In this document: positions 57,794 through 64,000 of the stretch, in pieces | Layout of the letters: each line of letters opens with the position of its first letter | How positions within the stretch are numbered: position 1 is the first letter of the stretch | Assembly (NCBI GenBank): GCA_021018995.1 | Contig: CM037587.1 | Coordinates: forward strand, 67,165,604 to 67,229,603 | Length of the DNA: 64,000 nt | DNA from: Chloranthus sessilifolius | Lineage: Eukaryota; Streptophyta; Magnoliopsida; Chloranthales; Chloranthaceae | Direction: 5' to 3' | Notes under the pieces: generated by a model | Database searches by the model: none | What the model saw: only the letters and a program-made list of their open reading frames with translations | Told to the model about the DNA's origin: nothing | Program-made: the position numbers and the translations under genes

Positions 57794-60700
57794 GTACATT
57801 ACTATTGTATCCGGAGGGTGCTTACTTGAGTTATGAGACACGATTTTTGATAGATCCTGGATCTACGCACTCGTTTGTCGTACCTGAGTTTGCTAATAAG
57901 ATGGGAAGGTTGGGAGCCACTCCAGAACCTCTCAACTTTATTTTAGAAGTGTTAGTCCCTACCGGACAATCTGTCACTACTGACATGATGTATCGATCCA
58001 TTGTTGTTTTGATCAAAGATTACTGGGAATACAAAGCAGTAGTCGATCTGATATTGCTTAAGATGCAAGGATTCGACATAATCCTTGGTATGGATTGGAT
58101 GTTCCATCACCATGCAAATGTCGACTGTCGAAAGAAGATCATCACTTTCCGTCCCCAAGGGAGGAAACCAGCTAAATTTTTCGGTATACAGTCAACTATT
58201 CTTCCTTTTATATCAGCGATTCGAGCACGACGATTACTCGATGATGGTGCTCAAGGGTATATCGCTTTTATTCAAAGCCATGATCAGGGAGAAAAGAAAG
58301 TCACACTTTCAGATGTGCCGATTGCCTATGAATTCCCTGACGTTTTCCCTGATGAGTTGCCAGGATTACTGCCTGACAGGGAAGTGGAGTTCCCGATTGA
58401 TTTAGCCCTAGGCACCGAGTCAGTATCAAATGCACCGTATTGAATGGAAATAGTGGAGTTGAAAGAAATCAAGGAGTAGTTGTAAGAGATTCTTGATAAA
58501 AGCTTTATTAGATCGAGTGTGTCTCCGTGGGGCGCACCGATATTGTTCGTGAAGAAGAAAGACGGTTCGATGCACCTTCGCATTGACTACCGTCAATTAA
58601 ATAAGCTGATGATTAAGAATTGTTACCCGCTCCCCATAATCGACGATCTCTTCGATCAGTTACAAGGAGCACGGTGTTTTTCAAAAATTGATTTACGATC
58701 GAGATATCTCCAGATGAAGGTGAAAGCTGAAGAAATTTCGAAGACAGCTTTCGGAACACGATATGGTCACTATGAGTTTCTCGTCATGCCCTTTGAGTTG
58801 ACCAATATGCCTGTAGCATTTATGGACTTGATGAACCGAGTCTTCAAGCCTTATTTAGATCAATGTATCGTAGTATTCATCGATGATATACTCATCAACT
58901 CAAAGACGAGAGCAGAGCACGAAGATCATCTACGACTTGCTTTACAAACATTGAGAGAGTCTCAATTGTATGCCAAGTTTAGTAAATGTGACTTTTGGTT
59001 GAATCAAGTCAATTTTTTGAGTCATAACATCTCTGAAGTTGGTATTATCGTCGATCCTGCAAAGATAGAGGCTGTAGTGGAATGGAAGTAGCCACAAACA
59101 GTAATCGAGATCAGAAGCTTTCTAGGTCTCGCAGGGTATTATCGATGATTTGTTGAAGGGTTTTCGAAGCTTGCTGGACCACTCACGCAGTTCACTCATA
59201 AGAATATCAAATTCGAGTGGAATGAGGCATGTGAGCAGAGTTTCAAGGAGTTGAAAAGGAGACTCACCTCCGCTCCCATACTAGCACTACCATCAGGCAG
59301 TGGTGGCTTTGTAGTATTTAGCGATGCCTCGTATAATGGGTTAGGTTGTGTATTGAATCAGAGAGAACGTGTGATTATGTATGATTCCTGACAGTTGAAA
59401 GATCACGAGAAGAACTATCCCACTCATGACCTGGAACTAGCAGCGGTCATTTTTGCATTGAAAATTTGGAGGCACTACTTGTATGGTGAAACCTTCAAGA
59501 TTTTTACCGATCATAAAACTCTCAAGTATCTCTTTATCCAGAAAGAGCTGAATTTGAGGCAGAGAAGATGGATGGAGTTCTTAAAGAACTATAACTATTC
59601 TATTCAGTACCATCCCGACAAAGCTAATGTAGTTGCTGACGCACTAAGTCGGAAATCGTCCGCTCAACTATCCCATCTTGTGACCAGGCTACAAAGATGG
59701 AAATTGTTCAATGATATAGTTTCATCCAGTGCCACTCTTAGGGCAACGTCCAATGGAGGTTTGCTTACAACAGTGATGATCCAATCTACACTCTTTGATA
59801 GGATCAGAGAACTCTAGATGCATGATACAGAGCTTATTGCCATTAGACAGGGAGTACTCAGTGGGCTCCAACCAGACTTTTCTATTAAGGATGATGGATC
59901 CTTATTGTTTCGAGGCTGAGTATGTGTACTAGATAATAGTGACTTGCGTCAAAGATTCTTGAAGAGGCTCACAAGTTAGCTTATGTCATTCATCCTGGTA
60001 GCACGAAAATGTATTAGGATTTGAAGAAGACTTTTTGGTGGAACAGATTAAAGCGAGAAGTGGCGGAACATGATGCGAAATGTTTGACCTGCCAGCAAGT
60101 GAAGGTTGAACACAAGCATCCTGCTAGTTTGTTACAGCCACTGCCCATCCCAGAGTGGAAATGGGAGAACATTTCCATGGATTTTATCCTTGGCTTGCCC
60201 CACACCCAGAAGGGTTACAATGCAATTTGGGTGATTGTTGATCATTTCACCAAATCAGCACATTTCTTACCCTACAGTACGTGATATATAACATTGAAAC
60301 TGGCTGAAGTCTATCTGAGAGAGATAGTCCGACTATATGGGATACCTGTGAGTATTGTGTCAGATCACGATCCTTTATATACCTCGCGATTATGGCAGAG
60401 TTTTCAGAAAGTAATGAGTTCCAAGTTGGAATTCAGTTTTGTGTTTTATCCTCAAACTAACGGATAGACGGGAAGGGTGAATCAGGTGATAGAAGACATG
60501 TTACGGGCATGTATGTTGGATTTCCAAGGATCATGGGATAAGCACTTACCCCTGATTGAGTTCGCATACAATAACAGCTTCCAATCGAGCATCGGCATGG
60601 CACCATTCGAAGCACTATATGTACGCCAATGTAAATCTCCGATTAACTGGGAAGAAGCTGGCGATCGTCTTATTTTGGGCCCTGACATGATAGAAAGCAC

Positions 60701-60797
60701 CAATGTAGTTGTTCACGTTATTTAGGAGAGACTGAAGGGTGCTCAGGGTCAGCAGAAGAGTTATGCCGATCTTAAGCGAACCAGTGTTGATTTTCAA
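57794..60797 (+). pseudogene. pol: Tekay-4 pol: protease, RT, RNase H, integrase core
   Basis: Protease LIDPGSTHSF is at about 57847-57876. RT covers about 58380-59100 with F-I-D-D near 58876. RNase H runs at about 59310-59660, with FSDASYNGLG and VVADALSRK. Integrase has the HHCC region at about 59970-60095, the first Asp in SMDFILG (about 60178) and the second in VSDHDP (about 60360). The catalytic Glu is Gly (TGRVN, about 60475). Stops near 58441, 58480, 58486, 59089, 59147, 59391, 59815 and 59918 all sit where paralogues have Arg or Gln. A one-base loss lies in the A run near 59953. Confidence 0.9.
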
Positions 60798-60870
60798 GTA
60801 ACTAAACACACCTATAAGTATACTTGTTATGTGAATTATGTATATTGTATATCTAACGTATGCCGTACAG
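60798..60870 (+). other. Probable 73-nt intron within integrase (Tekay-4 only)
   Basis: The integrase reads S-V-D-F-Q up to 60797 and I-G-D-H-V-F-I-K from 60871. Between lies GTAACT...GCCGTACAG with a CTAAC branch-like word about 15-20 nt before the AG. Tekay-1 (near 11400) and Tekay-3 (near 49568) run through the same site without interruption. The length is not a multiple of three, and removing the segment restores frame (phase 0). Confidence 0.65.
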
Positions 60871-61290
60871 ATAGGCGATCACGTCTTTATCAAAATATCT
60901 CTGACAAAGGGCATGATGCGATTTGAGAAACGAGGCAAGTTAAGTCCTTGTTATATTGGACTATTCCTAGTTTTGGGCAGAGTGGGAGAGGTAGCATACC
61001 GAGTCACGTTACCTCCACATTTATCCAGCATACACGGCATATTTCATGTGTCTCTGCTAAGAAAGTATGTCAGCGATGCGACACATGTGTTGGATTATTA
61101 ACCACTTGATATTCAGGAGGATTTGAGGGTGATGGAAGAACCAGTTCAGATATTGGATTGCAGAGACCAAATCTTGAGAATGAAGCATATTCCACTCGTA
61201 TTGGTCTAATAAAAGAATCACTGTTCTCATGAGGCTACCTGGGAACGCGAAGCTGATATTCACGCTCAGTATCCGTGCAACCGTAGAATT
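60871..61290 (+). pseudogene. pol: Tekay-4 integrase C-terminus and chromodomain-like tail
   Basis: It continues DHVFIKIS, G-K-L-S-P, VGEVAYRV and H-V-S-L-L-R-K-Y-V, then IPLVLV, two adjacent stops near 61207, K-N-H and EATWEREADI. It ends without a stop where the foreign LTR begins at 61291. TAA 61099 is another break. Confidence 0.85.
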
Positions 61291-61452
61291 TGTGATGGTC
61301 CCGTCGCGACGATGCGCTCACTAATAAAAATATAAAGTTGCCACCCAGAGCTTTTGGTGTCTCGGGAAACCTAGATCATTTTTATAAGCACCAAAGTGCC
61401 ACAAATATGACTCTGAATTCAGTCTACGCAAGTACGCAAGGCTCCATAGTTT

Positions 61453-62535
61453 GTGTCCAATCATATGAGGCACTGACCACCTCATTAGACTAGTCATGGG
61501 TGCCCCTACTTGAAGCAGGGTTCAAGGTCTTTGGGCGAATCCATGGATCCCAAAATTTATTTAGCATGACTATCGAGTGGAGCGAACAGAGGTCGTAATG
61601 CTCTTTGGGAGTACGTGTCATTTTTCTAACGTGCCCCGGACCATCATGACCCAGAGTATCTAACCTTAAATAACATAGAATAGATCCGACCAAAAATTGA
61701 GTGCCCTCCGAAGGGGGCATCCCATCCCGGTCTCTGCCAACAATGATCTTACAAATCAATTAACTATGTATAAACATGCACTCATTAGGGGTGATAAGCA
61801 ATAAAGGCGATGGAAGTCTCGACCCAGATCCCGTCTGGGTATAATTTACGAGAACAAATGACCATCCTATGGATACTCAGACATAAGGCATACACTTTAT
61901 AATGATACCGCGCCAATACAGGTTTTAAGCCTATGAAAATAAAGGGAAATGAACCCTTCTGCATACATGTTTACATATAGTTTGATTGATGTGTAGTTTC
62001 ATTCTTAACAGGTAAGTCTCAACCAACAATTGATCTTTTCATAACGGAGTTACCCGGACCTCAAACCCCGTAGGGCGCACGCCCAGGTTGCGCAGATCAA
62101 GAGTCCACAACTCCAAAATAGCTTATGATGAATCTCAAGGTAGACACTCTCGTTCATATGAATCCAAAGATAGGGCGCTTATCGCAAAGATTTAGTAGTG
62201 GAGTCGACTCGATTGAAACATTGATTGTTTGATCAGGATTAACACCATTGCTCCTACTTTTAAGTAGGATCCAATGATCCAAGGCGAACCTTAGACTTAG
62301 GATGTTGCTATAACATAGTTGTGTTGCTGATAAAATATTGACATTTTATTGCAACAGAGTACGCATGTGCGTCCAATCATATGAGGCATAGACTGCTTCA
62401 CTTAACTAGTCACGGTGTCCCCGCTTGAAGCAGGGTTCGAGGTCTTTGGGCGAACCCATTGATCTCGAAATTTATTTAGCACGACTACCCGAGCGGAGCA
62501 AATAGACGTCGCAACACTTTTTGGGAGTACGTGCT
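61453..62535 (+). repeat. Direct duplication, two copies of about 168 bp, 914 bp apart
   Basis: 61453-61620 and 62367-62535 share GTCCAATCATATGAGGCA, GAAGCAGGGTTC, AGGTCTTTGGGCGAA, ATTTATTTAGCA and TTGGGAGTACGTG. They are diverged mostly by transitions, which suggests an old segmental duplication within the LTR. Confidence 0.85.
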
Positions 62536-62539
62536 GTCT

Positions 62540-62935
62540 TTTCAAAATATATTTTTGTTATTTTATCTGACATTTTTTTGTTTTTTATCATTTTATATGA
62601 TTTTTAGATTTTTGAGTTATCATTTTATGTGATTTTTTAATGATTTTTTTTTTTTTAAGTTATCATTTCATGTGATTTTATTACTTTATTACTTCTATTA
62701 TTTTATGCAATTTTTTTTTGGGATTTTCTTTATCTTTTATTGTTGATTTTTAGACTTTCAGGTTTTTATTTTATGTGATTTTTGGTCTTTTAAAGCTATC
62801 GTTTGATGGGATTTTTCTGCTATTTTAGAACTATTATTTTATGTGAATTATTCTACCATTTTTTGTGAGTTATTCTATTATTTTTGGCTCTTTTGTGGGG
62901 ATCATTTTATGGACTTTTTCACATTTTTCTATGTA
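62540..62935 (+). repeat. T-rich degenerate tandem, TTATTTTATGTGATTTTT
   Basis: About ten diverged units contain ATCATTTTATGTGATTTTT with T runs between. Open frames through it are artefacts of low complexity. Confidence 0.8.
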
Positions 62936-63116
62936 GGATCGGGACGCCTATTGCTCTCGGTCCACTTTATTCTTAGCATGGCCTCTCGAGTAAGTCGAAT
63001 GGGGATCGACACACCATTTGGGGGCGATTGCATCTGCCGGGAGAACAAATAAAGAGAGGAGGGACTGGGCCATGCAGCCGACCCGTACCAGGCCCGAGGC
63101 CCAGTTCCTAAGTGGC

Positions 63117-63187
63117 TGGCGCAACTATTAGTTGTGCCAAGCCAAAGGAGGCCCCAAAATTGTCTGGCGCAACTAATAGTTGTGCCA
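63117..63187 (+). repeat. Pair of hairpins with arms TGGCGCAACTA / TAGTTGTGCCA
   Basis: Two copies (63117-63139 and 63165-63187), 48 bp apart, each form a 23-nt inverted repeat with one G-T type mismatch. The centre differs by one swapped base, so the fold is kept. They lie in a GC-richer part of the LTR. Confidence 0.85.
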
Positions 63188-64000
63188 GGCCTGGTTGGGT
63201 TTTGTTTTTAAGTAGCTCAAGTTTGGGCAGCAAGGGCACGTTTTTGAACAATTTTCTCCCCTTCTCTTCAAAACCGAAAATCGGCCTCCCCTAGGGTTCC
63301 TTTACATTGCTTCTACGTGTGCTTCATTGTTGGCATTCGCTTGCGCCGATTGATTATCATCTCACGCTAGATCAAAGACCCCATCTTTTTCACAAAATAA
63401 TCATTTAAAACTAATTTTTCTTGATTTTTCTTGCTTTTTTTCTTGCAAATATGATTATGATCTTGCATTCTTTGATAAATAATAATTTATTTTTATTGTA
63501 TGCTTGTTTATTGATGATGTGTTGGCAATTTTTTATGAATGGTGCCCTATTTTTGTTATTTTGTGGATTTTATTGGTGCCTAAATATATATATATATACT
63601 CTCTTTATTTTATATAAGAAGGAGGTTTTATTTTGGTTTTTTTTTTGAATCATAAAGCAAGGATTTTGGATTTTTGTGTTTGTTTTTTTTGACAATTAAT
63701 TAGAAAAAAGATTTTTGGTTTCTTTTTTTCAGAATTTTATTTAAGGAAAATGATTTTCGTCTTCTCTTAAATTTAGGAAAACAAGGGATTTATATACTCC
63801 TTTTTTATTGTTTTGAAAACTAAGGCATTTATTTATTATTTTTGTGTTGGTTTTTTTTTTTTGATTTTATGGGCACAAACTAAGGGGTTTTTTTTTGAAG
63901 TTTTTGTTTTTTTTTATATATAGAAGAAAGGCTCTTCTTTTTTTGTTTTGTTTTGTTTTTATATTTATTTTTAGGAGCATAAAAGAAAGAGATTTTTGGG

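Larger units (their letters stand above)
55063..61290 (+). mobile_element. Tekay-4: gag-pol of a chromodomain-type element (5' LTR split, 3' end lost)
   Basis: The element comprises 42963-44608, then 55063-61290 after removal of Tekay-3. It has a PBS, gag, intron, protease, RT, RNase H, integrase with a second intron and a chromodomain-like tail. It is cut at 61291 by the start of an Ogre/Tat-like LTR, so the 3' region and 3' LTR are not seen. It is the most readable pol in the window, yet it has frameshifts, stops and a lost catalytic Glu. Confidence 0.88.
61291..64000 (+). mobile_element. Ogre/Tat-like LTR or element, left end only
   Basis: At 61291 the Tekay-4 pol stops and unrelated sequence begins TGTGATGGTCCCGTCGCGAC. 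Words such as GTTGCCACCCAGAGC and GGTGTCTCGGGAAACC recall the start of Ogre/Tat LTRs; this is pattern memory and tentative. GAATT (61286-61290) would be the left TSD, but the right end is outside the window. Inside are a long direct duplication (61453-61620, 62367-62535), a T-rich tandem zone, two hairpins (63117-63187) and T-rich runs to the end. I see no gene. Confidence 0.5.

Noticed and set aside
62843..63648. Hydrophobic plus-strand frames near the right edge
   Set aside because: T-rich low-complexity sequence in an LTR. No domain recognisable.

Overview
This window reads as plant heterochromatin, probably from a eudicot. It is AT-rich and built almost entirely of nested long-terminal-repeat (LTR) retrotransposons of the Ty3/gypsy superfamily. 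The lineages are plant lineages: chromodomain-bearing Tekay/Del-like elements, Athila-like elements, and at the right edge an LTR that looks Ogre/Tat-like. I find no intact host gene, no rRNA or tRNA gene and no CRISPR array. Boundaries come from TG...CA ends, target-site duplications (TSDs), primer binding sites (PBS), polypurine tracts (PPT) and comparison between copies inside the window. Domain limits inside decayed genes are approximate. Family assignments rest on motif recognition by eye.

Layout. 1-1885: old sequence with a broken Thr/Pro/Ser/Glu-rich reading frame and fragments of another frame. 1886-16870: Tekay-1, a 15-kb element with 2.4-kb LTRs and TSD TTGAC. It carries gag, a probable intron, pol, an Athila-like solo LTR (8908-11369, TSD AAGAG) inside the integrase, and an extra 472-codon frame (12641-14059) between pol and the 3' LTR. 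17044-29112: a decayed Athila element, TSD ACTAG. 29113-30754: old sequence. 30755-42962, minus strand: an Athila-type, gag-bearing, pol-less element plus a tandem partial copy, interrupted by a 3.3-kb Tekay-type solo LTR (32698-36022, TSD GAATG) whose empty site survives in the partial copy. 42963-61290: Tekay-4, whose 5' LTR is split by Tekay-3 (44609-55057). Its pol carries two probable introns. Its 3' end is cut at 61291 by the Ogre/Tat-like LTR, which runs off the window.

Four signals stand out. (1) Three Tekay copies share a GT...AG intron of the same phase between gag and protease, and one has a further 73-nt intron in integrase. (2) Tekay-1 has a 3' accessory gene with one premature stop, while gag of the same element has eight over a similar length. 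(3) Most LTR families here carry their own array of short palindromes, and in at least four families the same palindrome recurs in the 3' non-coding part of the internal region. (4) Tekay LTRs look as if they contain a spliced leader with a conserved acceptor block, and two of them encode a short acidic peptide after it.

All elements appear dead. Premature stops look mostly like C-to-T decay (CAG, CAA, CGA or TGG to stop), and the integrase catalytic triad is damaged or deleted in every Tekay copy.
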